From Paragordius varius (Eukaryota > Nematomorpha), in contig OZ176055.1 in NCBI GenBank assembly GCA_964247055.1, positions 3,038,001 through 3,102,000 of the forward strand: a DNA stretch of 64,000 nucleotides. The letters are read 5' to 3'. This document shows, in pieces, positions 40,901-53,800 of the stretch. Numbering within the stretch: the stretch's first letter is position 1; each line of letters starts with the position of its first letter. The notes beneath the pieces were generated by a model, which was not told the DNA's origin, ran no database searches, and saw only the letters and a program-made list of their open reading frames with translations. Made by a program: the position numbers and the translations under genes.

Positions 40901-43900
40901 TCCCTTGTTACATTTTCCGATAGTTAGGTTAGTATATTTAGTATAATTTGGTTTTTGTAGTTAATTTTTTATTGATAACGCATATATACCATTTACAGTT
41001 CAAATTCACTCTTGAACAATTCAAATTCACCCTTGAACAGTTCAACACTCTTGAACAGTTCAAATTCACTCTAATGATAAATTATGTGTTTTCGAACTAA
41101 TATAACTCATTATTAGTATAATATATATTTTTGTGGCATTGTTTATTATTATCTTTAGTATTATTTTAATTTAAAACAAAGTTTTTATTTTTTAAAAATA
41201 TATATAAAATTATAGGTACTTTTTAATCTTAAAAAACATATATTTAATTTGAGGGTGAATATGAATTGTTTGAGGGTGAATTTGAATTGTTCAAGGGTGA
41301 ATTTAATATGTTTAAGGGTGATTTTAAATTGTAAATGGTATAAAAATGAATTCATTTAGAAAGTTTAAATTTAGGATTTTTTATGTTTAAATAAAGATTT
41401 CCTCTCTCTCTTGCATTGAATAGCCAAATTTTGCCGATATAATATGGTATTTCATAGCAACGAAAAACACATTGATAATCTTTTTGTAATAAAAATATAA
41501 AGTTTTGCGTATTTTAATTTTCTCTAAATGTAAATTATTTTACGATTATGTTGTAGTTTATATTATATCAAAGATTAATTTAATATTATGCTTAAAACTA
41601 TATTAATTTTTATGAAAATCACATGTATAAAGGCGCATCGAATTCCCAAGCTTACCCAATAAACCCATATATTTTGGCGGTGAAAGTTTTTTTGAACCAA
41701 AACATAGCGCTTTACAGAATGAGAAAAGTGATGTCTCTTGTGTAGACAAGTAAATTTTTTTTAGAAAAAATCGAAAAAAAACGAGCGTTTTTGCTTCATT
41801 TATATTTAAAATAACACGTTATTTTTAACTCATTGAAATGAATATGCTTTACTTAAATTGTTACATAATTCAGTTTGTTTTTGGGTATTAATTTTGTCGT
41901 TTTGGCCAATTTTTTGGCTTTTAACTTTTTTACTTTAAAGTTTCAAACAAACTTTCAATCGTAGAATATTAAAAATTTGCTAAATATAATTTATTAGCCC
42001 ATTGCAAACAATAGCTTCTGATCTTTCTATTACATGTACAACTCCGAACCCTGGCCCAGAAAACCCATTTATTTTTTCACCCTTTTTCCATAAACTAAAA
42101 AGTTATCGAGAAAATAAGGGAAATTCAACAACATTCCATACCAAAAATTTTCATCAAAGAAAACGTTTTTCATCATTGACAAAAACTGATGAGTCGTCTT
42201 CTATTGAATTAGGTTACATTATCTCCTGTAAATTATGTATGTAATTATGCTTTTTAATAGCTTGTTCAAATATATTTTTTATATATTATTTAGATCCTAT
42301 AATATGGATTCAAGATGAACCCTGTCCAATAGAGTTTTGGTTAAAAAATATCTATCCTGTCGATATACCCTTGCATTACATGGTATCAATATAGTTTAAT
42401 TAAATTTGGGTCTTTATATAAATATTTTGGTTATAATCCTTAATAAATTTTTATTTGCCCAATTTTTCTGATAATTAGATGTTTAATTCTGGCAAAATTA
42501 ATAGTATTCCATTGGAATCTTAAGTCAATTAAGGTGCTTTATTTCTGCAACGATATTAATTTTAATTATATTTTTTAAAATACCTAAAATAATAATTTAA
42601 AAAATAAACTGTTTAGCGCCTTATTTTAAGCGGCGGCCTGTCCTGTGATATATTCGAATCTTAAATATAATTTTCGTTTTAGGGAATCGTAAGTGATTCG
42701 CATAAATTCCAAGAAATACGAGGAATAAATACATTCTTTTCAACCAAAGATGTAAATTCGAGCACATTTAATAATACTAATACTTCCTCACCCATGCTTA
42801 TTAGAGCTGTTCAAAATAGTGATATTAATAATTCTAATAAAAATTCAGATAATTTGATGCCAAATGAAATGAAAAATAATGGTCAACATCTTAATAATCG
42901 ATTAAACATTTCTTTATATGATCGTATGGTAGGTACACCGCCAAAATTTCCAAGTATACTCATTTATTTTTAAAATAAAATTATAAATTATCGTAAAACA
43001 TTAAATATACCATTTACAATTCAAATTCACCCTGAACAATTCAAATTCACCATCAAACAATTCAAGTTCACCCTTGAACAATTCAAACATACCCTAATAA
43101 AATTATGTGTTTTCGGGATAATATAACTCATCATTAATAGGAAAAATATTTTTACGACATAGTATATTATTTTTTCGGCAGTACATTAAACATAATATTT
43201 TAAAAATAATATATGATAAAGGTGAATCTAAATCCAAAAAAACACATAATTTATTTTAGGGTTAATTTAAATTCTTTAAGGGTGAATTTTAATTGTTTTA
43301 GGGTGAATTTAAACTTTAAATGGTATATTAAAAATATTCTTAACAAATAACCTATTTTCATATCTAACATTAGTTAAATTTACCAATGGGAGTGGTCATC
43401 GTAAATCATTTTCTTACACGCCAAGTATGCTAAATTCTACAGAAACTTCAATGCCCACACAAACTAAAATTAGTATTATGAATAACACTGTTTTGGATGA
43501 AAAAGAACCATTTAAAAAATTTATGCAATGGATTACGCCACAAAATGTTGGCACGTTTGAAATCAATGGTTATGTTAATTATTTTTTTATAGAGTTTTTA
43601 TTTTTATTAATTTTTTTTCGTGAAAAGAATATATTTATTTGTATTAAATACTCTTTTATTTGCAGGATATTATGTGGAATTATATCCAAATGTTCGATCT
43701 ATCATTCGGGACAAGGATTTACGACAATATTCGTTACACAAATGTCATCGAAAAAATTTGAATGATATATTACCATCATTTAACTACAAAATAAAGGTTT
43801 GTGTTTTTGGAAAAAAAGGAGAATGGTTATATAACTTTTAATATGAAAGAAATAGCGTTAAGAATAAATATAGGGGAGATCCGTATTATTTGAGATGATT

Positions 43901-46900
43901 TGCAAATTTTAAAAAGTTCCGAATTTTTGGCATTTTTAGATAAAGGTTTTGAGAATTGCCAAAAGGTAAGAGATAATTAGGTTATGCATTTATTTTTATA
44001 TTATTTTTAAGCTTAAATGCGATTTCAAATATTTTGGTTTTAATAATTATTCTAATTATCAAAGAAAATGCGTTTTAACGTAGTTTAGAGGCACATATTT
44101 ATTTAAAAAAATAACAGGGAAATCCATCGAATTCAACTAAAATATTAAAAGTTATTTTATTTTATCCTTTTATAATAATGACTAAAATTGAGATAAGCAT
44201 ATGTCATTAAATTAATTTTTACAGAAAAAAAGTTTTTTTGTTTGCGGGAAAGAGAGGTGAAAATGGTTAAAATCACAAAAATAATCCAAAAACCAACCTT
44301 TTACAATAAATTACTTTTAGGTAATTCCACCATTACCTTTGTTGGGGTTTCGAACGCCTTTTCCCACCAACACATTTTCAACATCTTTCTTTGATCCAAA
44401 TCAATCTAAACTTGTGTCAGAACCCACCATAAATTTATCATATTCGTTGGAAAGCAATATAATATATTGTAGCCTTTACACTGGGCAATAGTAAGTCATT
44501 AATTCATTTTATTTTTAATTTGCAAATTTGCAATTTTATTAACATAATAATTTTCCTCATCTTACACTAATAATTATGAATTTTCTCCATAGGTAATAAT
44601 CTTAATCTCTAAATTTTTACTTTTTTCAGTGTGGGTATTTTTAAACGGAAAATTAAAGGAAAAAATGATAATTATTTTTTGCTTTTATTTATAAAGTATA
44701 AAATCATATATTTTATATAATATAAAGGACAAATAAAACTTATTTAAAATTAATTACAATTAAATAGGTAGGGAATGTTATGATACGGATATTTATTTAT
44801 TTTTCTTCGATTTTTATAAGTTAGTTTACTCTATTAATCATTAAAATTGATGTTTTCCCATATATTATTAAATTTAAATAGTTTGATCAAACAATTTTTT
44901 AATTAGTTTGGATTGCCCCATTACTTTGTTTAACAATGGCAAAGTATCGATAGAACATATTAAACTGATTCTTAGCATGGATCACAAATGCCACTCAGAA
45001 AGTAACGTTCAAATTGTTAATTGCCTCAAACAAAAATTATTTTTCAATTTTATGATTATTAATATTACATACAACAAAATTAAGAAGCTTTTTTATTATT
45101 ATCAGTTTGTTTTAAAAATTATAAGACTAGCTTTAGGTTTTATGTGGTATAATAAAGCGAAAACATTACCATTGCGACCATGGCCTAATGATTTCTAATC
45201 AGTTGTTTAAAATTACTTTAAGCTTTAATTATATGGCACAAAATATACCATAATTATATGTATATATATATATGCATTGCGTAAAGAATTAACTAAAAAT
45301 ATATGGGTTTCGTTTTTGTAGACCACACACATTATAACGTAACACAATGTTATAATCCTGAGTTTCGTAAATCAACGCTACTCACATGGAAAAAAATGGT
45401 GCAATCGAATTCTAACGGACAAAAAGGTCCACCTTGCGTTAATTTGCCAATAGGCTTGGGGGCCAATAGAGAAATTTTCGTAACTCTATATGGTACAAGC
45501 AAATTTTTTTGGTCTACTTTGACAAATACCAAATCCTTATGTTCGACAGAAGAATCGGATATTGGAAAAAATCCTGCCAATAAAAAATTATCGATCCCCA
45601 AAAACAAATTTGTGGCCCTGACATCAAATTTATTTGGTAAGGTTTAAAAATGTTTATTATTGCTTAAAAATGGGTTTTAAATTTAATGCCAACGCACTGG
45701 ACCAAAATATATTGAATTTGTTAATACGGTTGTTTTGTCACTATGTTTTACATTTGCCAATATTTTTGTTTATAATCTCTAAAAAAATTTTAATAAGGCA
45801 AATTTTATTTATACAGGTAAAAGTTCTGAAAAAGAGGAACCATGTATACCTCCTAAATGGACATCCACACCATACAGTACTGTTAACAATGAAAATATTT
45901 ACAATACAATATCCAACGATTTTACAAACAAGACTGATTCAATAATTAACAAAACACCTTTTCAATCACCCAGACTGTCTTCATCTCCCTACTTTACTGC
46001 ACCTCTAAACTTTGAAAACAAAAATCGTTTAAATAGCATGATTAAACCAAATAATAACAGTTTAAAATATAACAACGATTACATATCCAACTCATCATCC
46101 CCAAGCGCAATAAAACACGAATTTATAACTTATCCGGTTTATAACCCATGTCTCAGCATAAATTATGCCAGTGATCTTAAGGCCTCACAAGGGTATGGTA
46201 GAAAGTTGGAAATTGCTTTTCATATTGAAATCAAACCATCTATCATAGTTACGGGTTGTCAATTGCTTGATGCCGAAAGGTAGTTGGAATGATTTACATT
46301 TAATAGAGTTCTATTCTTGTATTTATTGAAAATGGTTATTTTTTGTTTATATTTATAATTTAAATACCAAAAAAATTGATCTTTAATGCATAATAAATGT
46401 TATCATTAAATAACTAAAAAAATTAATTGTTTAGGTCTATAAAATTATTTGTTATATGATTTTTTTCAGTTAGCATACTATTACCGTTAAATATGGCTTA
46501 AATTGGGATAATCTAAATATAAAATTTTGATGGAAAAGCATTTTGTGATTGTTTAACCATTTTTAGTCCTAAACTAACTTACCTGGTACTGGATTTGATG
46601 AATAAGGATCCGTTAAAACACGAAATACAAGTGGTCTATGCTGAAAACAAGGAAATTCATTTATCATATGAGGGCATTTCAAAGTTTGCTATTTTTATAT
46701 ATCCTTGATACTATTTAAATTCTTTTTAAATTAATCATATTACACTTTCTACACCTCGAATATCCACCTTTAATTTAGATTCACGGGTTAAAAAAATTTT
46801 CTTAACAGAATAATATGTTGTTATTATTAAATAGTATTGCATTTTTATAATTTAAACATTCGGATATTTACTTATACAATAATCAATTTTTATACTTCTG

Positions 46901-49569
46901 TATTTTCAAAAATTATATATATTACTGAATATTTCGCATTTTTTATGAACTGCCATTTTTTACTAACATAGGATAGCAATCAGTTGCCAAAAATTAACTA
47001 TATTTCCCAAACAATTAGAATCTTTCATTAAGCACATACCTCATCCATATTTTGATGGTAAAGACAGTGCATTTATCGCAAAGCTCAGTAAAGAATGGTC
47101 TTACCAATTATACGGGAAAAAATTATCAACTCATCAATGGAAAACTCTATCAAAAATCATAAATTATCACTTAAATCAAGAGTGCAAATTAGTTTGGAAA
47201 ATAATATCCTTTTTTATTTATAATATAAATTTATATCTGTGATTGATAGTTATTTAAAAAAGATTTCAAAAAGCTTAAGTGGCACAACCATATTTATTAA
47301 TGGTATTTAAGATTAGTGCATTTGGGGTTAAAAAACCCTTAATTCTGTAGTATATAAATTCCATTATTTGAATCTCATAGGCTATTAAACAAACTTTATC
47401 TATTTTGATTGAAAATTTTACGTGAAAATTCTTTAATTTTATTTATTTTACACTTTAATTCCATAATAAAGTTTTTGGATAAATATATTACATTTCTTAA
47501 CTCTTTCAAAAATGACTGTTTTTCTTGGCCATATTGTACATGGTAAATGGGCTTGTTGAAACTCATGGGAATTTGTATCTCTATGACTTGGAATGGTCTC
47601 AGAATCAATTAATGTCCAAATTAGTTGTCTCGCATTTAACATGGGGTAATATTTATAAATTGTTATTCATAAATTTTATATAGGTTAAAAATATTTTTAC
47701 TATATTTATTTTAGATTTAAAAGTTCAAAACACGAATAATAATGTAAATGCCGAAAATATTACAACCATAAACCTTCACACTAATTTAAAACTCTTAATT
47801 ACGATAACCAATTATGCAGGTATTACATACAAAATAATTTTAATGTTTTCGATTACATATTATTTAGTTTATTGATAATAAATATATTGAAAGTAGTTAT
47901 TTGACAAGACAAAGATTTTTTTAGTTGATTTTTATTAATTGTTTGGATTGTTTTATAATAAATGAGATTACTTTACGGAAAAAATAATTTTTTTATATAA
48001 ACTTTTAAGGGTTTTTTTTCTCCCAACAATGTGGCCAAAAGCATCGGTCCTGTAAATCTTTTATTTGAAATATCCAGATCGTTTTCCACAATAAAAAACC
48101 AACTTTTTAATGGACGCCCCTTACGATTTCGTAAACTTGTAGAAAAATTGACCATGCGGTATAGTCAACTTTCATGTGGGAGTCGGCGCAAACAGTCGGT
48201 AACTGGGGTAATTTGTAGGGCAGTATATGGATTAAAGTTATTATTGTAGTTATAGAGTGGGTTTGTTGCATAAAGTATAGTTTTTAAAATTCTCTTTTCT
48301 GATTGTTGTAACTTTAACGAATTTGTTTTGGTTAAAACCATAGCTTCGGTTGCGTAAATTAGGACGGGTTGTATGGTGGTGGTGTACATAGTCGATTTGG
48401 ATTTGAATGAGATGTATTTATTGTTTAGAATATTTTTAAGTTACTAATTTTTGACCAGACATTTTTTATTCGTTAATTATGGTAAGTTCAAGGCCTCCAC
48501 CCGCACTTATAATGTCACCCAAGTATATGATTGTACCGTTCAAAGGTTCTTCATTGCATATAGTTTGTGAAGATTGGGTTGGGCGTGGTGTGCTGCATAT
48601 AAAACGTGATCTAATTTGGTCGATTTTAACCGAGAGCATTTTTTGTGGACCCATTTTTACATTTGAGCTATTGGACTGCACTGATTTTGACCTCATATTG
48701 AACAGCGCCAATGGGATTATATTTATTATTATTTTCGTTCATCAATTTTGTTTTTAATATATTAACCTTAAGGCACATCTCTAACCGTTCTTTCCATCTC
48801 GCGAGATTTGTGTTTAATTGCACTTCACTGTTTGCCATTAATACCAAGTCGTCTAAATTTTTTATATATATATTTTTTTTCTTTTAGATTTAAATATTGA
48901 CGGAATAGATGTGCTATTGTTTTGTAAAGCGATCGATGAGCCTAACATATACACCATATACCATTACAGTGAAACGAATCCTCAATACACCAAAGTTGAA
49001 AATGGCCATATACCATTTTTAAATAATAAAGTTGATTCCTGATTAATATTTTGTATCATAGTTTTGTGGTTTTTAAAATGTCTTTTTTTGAGAGTATAAG
49101 TGATTCCCGGCAAATATTTTGAATTTATTTCATATGACCTAATCTACCTTTTTTAAAAAACAAGTTAATTAAATATGTTTGAATTTTAATATGTTTTGTA
49201 AGGATTTGTTAATTATGTCGGAGTATAGTGAGAAGGTCTAACTTATCGGTCTAATTTTGGTAATTTCTAAATTTAATTTTTTTAATCCAATAAAAAGTAA
49301 TTAAAATAATGAAATTTTAATTCTAGCCATTTAACTCATTTCCATACAATATTTTATGTCAAAAATTACAGATCTTGGCGAACTCGAAATTGGATATCTG
49401 CGTCCTGTTAAATTTTGATTTTCCTGCTCTTTACAGTATTGAATTATTGTGCAATCCAACAAATCTTTCATTTAAACCTTGGTTAGATCAGTGCAATTTA
49501 TCGGAATATTTTTTCCCAATCGATTGGGATCATAAAAAATCTTTGCAAATTTGTGTTTCCTCTTCCTAG
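34999..49569 (+). CDS. TRAPPC9 / Trs120-like TRAPPII vesicle-tethering subunit
   Basis: Large subunit of the TRAPPII complex (Rab activation and tethering at the Golgi). Exons read: 34999-35758, 35789-~35870, 36750-36895, 37606-37782, 38189-38469, 38615-38683, 38741-38812, 39120-39254, 39563-39626, 39777-39933, 40721-40927, 41998-42236, 42294-42382, 42683-42953, 43374-43568, 43666-43796, 44321-44490, 44907-45001, 45322-45636, 45817-46279, 46567-46683, 46972-~47200, 47603-47645, 47715-47819, 48010-~48150, 48888-~48990, 49372-49569. Collinear matches to human TRAPPC9: DNLWYAASLEGWC (DFLWLGAALEGLC), LYNRMGMKRKAAFYKR (LYELIGFHRKSAFFKR), FPIVR (LPIVR), NPFIFSP (SPFIYSP), VIPPLPLL (VIPALPRL), IEIKPSIIVT (VEVEPSVFFT), ISKIAISCQKLTIF, NQLMSKLVVSHLTWDLKV. 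Most junction phases agree from exon 3 to exon 21. Joins 2-3, 22-23 and 24-27 are unresolved. N-terminal exon homology is weaker. Asn/Ser-rich inserts enlarge it relative to the human protein. Confidence 0.85.
35759..35788 (+). other. 30-bp micro-intron of TRAPPC9 (candidate)
   Basis: GTATAT..CTGTAG between two open coding stretches. Removing it joins phase 1 to phase 1 (A + AT = Asn), avoids the in-frame TAA that follows at once, and lets the frame run on for about 90 bp. Confidence 0.5.
36105..36645 (+). mobile_element. TTAA-type MITE in a TRAPPC9 intron
   Basis: Starts TTAACACTTGGATGCAACAC, continues with GATACCCCAGGCCTGGTT, and ends with GCCCCAATTTGAAACAAAGTG. Same family and orientation as 33,810-34,393. 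It sits just upstream of the exon at 36,750. Confidence 0.65.
40104..40378. mobile_element. Short hAT-like MITE in a TRAPPC9 intron
   Basis: Left CAGGGACATGCGGCTGT with GCGGCCCGCGAAAATTATGG following; right CGGACCCGAACC..TGTGTTGGACGCTCCTG. Tips are loose inverted complements, and the GGCCCGCGA inner block is typical of small hAT MITEs. Related to 15,696-15,925. Confidence 0.5.
40985..41342. mobile_element. TATACCATTT-family element with internal 20-bp tandem motif
   Basis: Begins TATACCATTTACAGTTCAAA and ends AAATTGTAAATGGTATA. The left arm repeats TTCAAATTCACCCTTGAACA about three to four times and the right arm repeats its complement, so each arm is a small tandem array and the two arms pair. 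Lies in the intron between TRAPPC9 exons at 40,927 and 41,998. Confidence 0.75.
43006..43327. mobile_element. TATACCATTT-family element, third copy
   Basis: Begins TATACCATTTACAATTCAAA and ends TTAAACTTTAAATGGTATA, with tandem TTCAAATTCACCC / GGGTGAATTTAAA words in opposite arms. Lies in the intron 42,954-43,373 of TRAPPC9. Confidence 0.75.
48165..48860 (-). mobile_element. LINE reverse-transcriptase fragment, antisense in TRAPPC9
   Basis: The minus strand reads, from right to left, DDLVLMANSEVQLNTNLARW (RT active-site region), a stretch ending YLGDIISAGGGLELTI, and YTTTIQPVLIYATEAMVLTK followed by SEKRILKTILYA. These are the consecutive C-terminal blocks of non-LTR (RTE/CR1-like) reverse transcriptases. 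Only the 3' part of the RT is present and the frame is broken, so it is a 5'-truncated dead copy. It fills the space between TRAPPC9 exons at 48,010 and 48,888. Similar to the piece at 1-660. Confidence 0.85.
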
Positions 49570-50497
49570 TTATATGCATTTTCATTATTCATATGTGTTA
49601 CAATGTGATTTTGTATTCATATTTAATAATAGTTAATTATATAGTTATTTTATAAATTCAGTTATATATGATAAACTGAATTATTTTTTTACAGTTTTCA
49701 ATATCCAAACTTAAATTGTTTTTGTGAGGTAACTTTTGGCTTATTTGGAAAAGCTAAAAAGCGGCTTACGGATAAATTTTTTACAAACAGTTACTGTCAT
49801 TTTAAATATACTTGCATAAAAATCATTATTTTAATCGTAAAATATTTTTTAATTGATACTTTGGCAATATATTAATGATACAAAAATTATCTGGCGAAAT
49901 TTTTTTTAAAATTAATTTTTTGGATTTTGGTAAATTTAAGTTATAAATAAATTTTATTTTTTACTTACGAATGAAAGCAAATGATTTTTAATTCTTAATA
50001 TTGAAATCTTCAGTAGCTTCAAACTATAATTCATAATATTAATAAACATATCACAGTATGAGTAAGTATATATTGCTAGATAGTTATTAATTATTGCCGA
50101 ATAGCATATACAGCAAAGGCAGTATTATTGTCATATAGTTATTTTTTAATATTATTATTAGCTAATAATAATTGTCTTTGCAGCATAAGCTCGTTGGCAA
50201 TAATTAATAACTTTCTAGCAATGTGTACTTGCTCATACTGTATATAGAAGAGTTTATATAATAATATTTTAAATTTCTAATATCGTTTTGACCATGTTTT
50301 AAAATACATTAAAATACGCTTTAACTAAGTTTAACTTTCAAAAAAAATAATCCAGCATATAAAATTATAAAGCAATCCCGGAATTTTTACATTTTTTTGT
50401 AACATTCCCAAAAATTCATGTCTTTCGCCAATACCTAATATTAAAAATTCAATATTAATTTGTTTTGCTTTTATAATATAGTTTAAAATTATGATAT
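49570..50497. other. Between TRAPPC9 and the LTR element
   Basis: A+T-rich. An open stretch after an acceptor-like TTTACAG at 49,695 (about 60 codons) could be a further TRAPPC9 exon but has no recognisable homology. Contains the palindrome at 50,054-50,240; otherwise nothing seen. Confidence 0.35.
50054..50240. mobile_element. 187-bp near-perfect palindrome (MITE-like)
   Basis: Starts CAGTATGAGTAAGTATATAT and ends with AGTACACATTGC-type sequence in inverted form, finishing CTCATACTG. Arms of about 80 bp pair through GTTATTAATTATTGCC in both. CAGT..ACTG tips recall Tc1/mariner MITEs, but no clean TA duplication is seen. Confidence 0.6.
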
Positions 50498-50792
50498 TGT
50501 TAGGCAAATTTGAAAGATATACTTTATTTTTATAATATTTTTCTGTGTTATATGCAAATGTGATATACATACTTTGGTTATATATTATAACTTTAACCCC
50601 TTATTTGAATTGTATTATTTTTGATATTTTTTGTGTTATATGTAAATATACAACCTTTGTTACTTGGAATTTTATTGATATAATGCAAATCATGGACAGT
50701 TAAAATTGCTATATATACACCTTAAAAAAACCAAATAAATAGTTCAGTTCATTTCACATTTCTTTTATTATCTCTTATCTTAAAAGATAAAA
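50498..50792 (+). repeat. 5' LTR of the Ty3/gypsy element
   Basis: 295 bp, starting TGTTAGGCAAATTTG and ending TTATCTTAAAAGATAAAA, identical by eye to the 3' LTR. Contains TATATATACACC, a possible TATA box, and AAATAAAT. Confidence 0.93.
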
Positions 50793-50859
50793 TTGGTGGC
50801 CAAGACGAGTACCGAACTAAGCTAGTGCTAGTGGAGGTCTTACTGATACCCAATCGAAC

Positions 50860-53800
50860 ATGACAACGCCAATCAATCTCGCTAACCTATGCATCGAAAA
50901 ATATAATGATAATATTAAGTTTGAGGAATACGTTGAGTATATGACAAATGTTATGGAGGCAAAAGATATCCCTGTAACAGAACAAGCCCTCAAAACAACC
51001 TTGCTTGCGTATGGAGGTCTAATGGTGGTACGCAAAATCAACCAACGACTCTATCCGAAAAAGATAAAAGATGCAGAATGGACCGAGATAATGGCAACGG
51101 GTTTAAAGGTATTCAATCCCACAAAGTCGAAATTCCAAAGCAGATTTGAGTTTTTCCGACTTGTGCGGAACAACACCGAATCGTTTACCCAATTTCTAGA
51201 ACGGGTAAAAATCGCAGCCGAAGAGGCAAAATTTAAGGATTCAATAGAGGAACGGATTCGAGATGCCTTCGTCATTGGGTTACGGCAACCACAATTGGAA
51301 ATTGACATACATTCAAGGTATCCCGATGCCGAGATCAACGGACAACCCGTGCCTCTAGAAACGATAGTGGATCTCGCACTAGCACACGAGGCTGCCAGGG
51401 CTGGCCTTCATAACAATAATGATAATACCAATTATAATAATGGTAATAATTTAAATCGATTACAACACACCAATAATAATAACAAGGCCATGCGTTCACG
51501 ACAGCCAACAGCAAAACCCCTAACACATTCGTGCAATCGTTGTGGTAATAGCCATGGACCAAACAAATGTCCTGCCTGGAACCGCAATTGCAATAAATGC
51601 GGAAAACCTCATCACTTCGCAAAAATGTGTAGATCAAAAAACACTGCCAAAAATTTGTTCAACCGCCAGATCCATAGAAAAGCAATGCCAACCTCACCAT
51701 GGACCGTAAAAATAATGATAAACAACACAGAACAAACGTTTATCTATGATACTGGAGCTGACATCAGTGTTATCAGCTTTGACACCTGGAAACAATTTGG
51801 CAAGCCAAATATTAGACCCATACCGCCAGTAAAAGCCTACAATAATAGCATAGTACCTCTACTGGGCGTAACAACAGTCACAGTGCAAATCAATGGGCAA
51901 AACTTGGGGAACGCAGAATGTTGTGTATTGAAAGAAAAAATGTCAAAGGCACCGCTCATTTGTGGCTTGGATTGGATCACGAGATTTAACATCGACATTC
52001 CTAAAGTACGAATTAACTTTCTTAAACTTGATAAAATTATTGAAAATTTCCCTAATCTATTTAAAGAGGAATTAGGTTGTTACATTGAGCCAGTTACAAT
52101 TCATATAGCACCCAATGCCTCCCCCAAAGTTTGGCCTTGCCGCCGAGTACCGTTTCCCCTAAGAGCAAAAGTTGAAAATGAATTACTAAGATTACAAAAG
52201 TTAGACATTTTGGAGCCGATAGATCCCAACCTTACACCTCTGACATGGGCCACGCCCACCGTTAATGTGCTCAAAGCGAATGGAGAGGTAAGAATTTGCA
52301 GCGATTTTAGAGTTACCATCAACAAGTGGCTCACTGAGGACTCTCATATCATTCCAACGTTTGATGATTTAGTGAGTAAGATTGGCGAAGGCCAAGTTTT
52401 CACTAAGATTGACTTGAAAGATGCCTATCTACAAATGCCCATAACCAAAGAATCACAAGATCTCTTGACAATTGCGACTCACAAAGGATTTTTTCGCTAC
52501 AAAAGGATGCCTTTCGGACTGTCAACAGCACCAATAATTTTCCAACGAGTCATGGACCAGGTTATAAAAGATTGTCCCGGCACTTGTGCATATTTAGATG
52601 ATGTTTTAGTAACTGGCAAATCTGAACAGGAACATTTAATAAATCTTAATAATGTTTTAAATCGGTTAGAATTAGCAGGTTTTAGATTAAGAAAAGATAA
52701 AATAAAAATTGGTGAACCTTCAGTAAGTTATCTGGGATTTGAAATAAGTAATAAAGGTATAAGTCCTTGCAAGAATAAAGTAAAAGCAATCAATGATTTT
52801 AAAAAACCTGTGGATAAAAAATCTTTAAGAAGTTTTCTAGGATTTTTGACGTTTCATGAAAGATTTATACCCAAGCTTCAATTGATTGTAAGTGATTTAC
52901 ATAGTTTAACAAGTAAGAACGTCAGATGGAACTGGTCGGAAAAACATGAGAATTGTTGGAAAGCCGCTAAGGAATTATTAAGTGAACAAGTATTTTTAAC
53001 ACCATACAATCCGGATAGAAAGTTAGTAATTGAAACCGATGCCTCAGATATAGGGTTTGGATGTATTCTAAGTCATGTTGTAAATGGTGAAAGGAAACCC
53101 ATTGCCTATGGTTCAAGAAAATGTAGTACCGCAGAATCGAACTACTCCACGATAGAAAAGGAATTAAAGGCTATTGTTTTTGCATTAGAAAAGTTCCACA
53201 ACTTCATTTATGGTAGAAAGTTTGAAATTTTGACAGACCACTTACCACTTGTGAGGTTAATAAATAGGGATAGAAATTTGAAAGAAATACAAAATGCGAA
53301 AATTTTAAGATGGGTGAACCGTTTGAATGATTATGACTTTGAACTTAGTTATCAGGCGGGTCCCAAAAATAGAGCTGATTACTTATCAAGATGTCCCAGT
53401 GATGATAATGTCGACACAATCGATAGAGATTACATGGTAACTAGATATCTTAGGTTTCTTAATTGTCATAACGTTCAGTTAAGTCGCGATGAAATTCGGA
53501 GAGAAACGGTTAAAGATAAAATTTTGCAGAAAGTAATTAAGGCGATTCATAACCAAGATTGGAGTGATGTTGAGTTGGCTGGGTTTACGAATCGGAAGGG
53601 AGAGATTTCGTACCAATACGGATTGGTCAGTTTAAACGATCGAATTATCATTCCAGAAAGCTTACAGTCAAACGTGGTCAACTACTTACACAGCGGGCAC
53701 AATAACGTAGAAACAATGAAAGCAATGGCAAGGTTCACTTGTTTTTGGCCGAAATTAGAGAACGATTTGGTAAGAAGATACAGTGAGTGTAGTGCATGTC

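Noticed and set aside
43620-43841. 73-codon frame starting in an intron
   Set aside because: Only the part 43,666-43,796 is a TRAPPC9 exon; the upstream start is intronic.
45350-45607. 85-codon minus-strand frame
   Set aside because: Antisense shadow of the TRAPPC9 exon 45,322-45,636.
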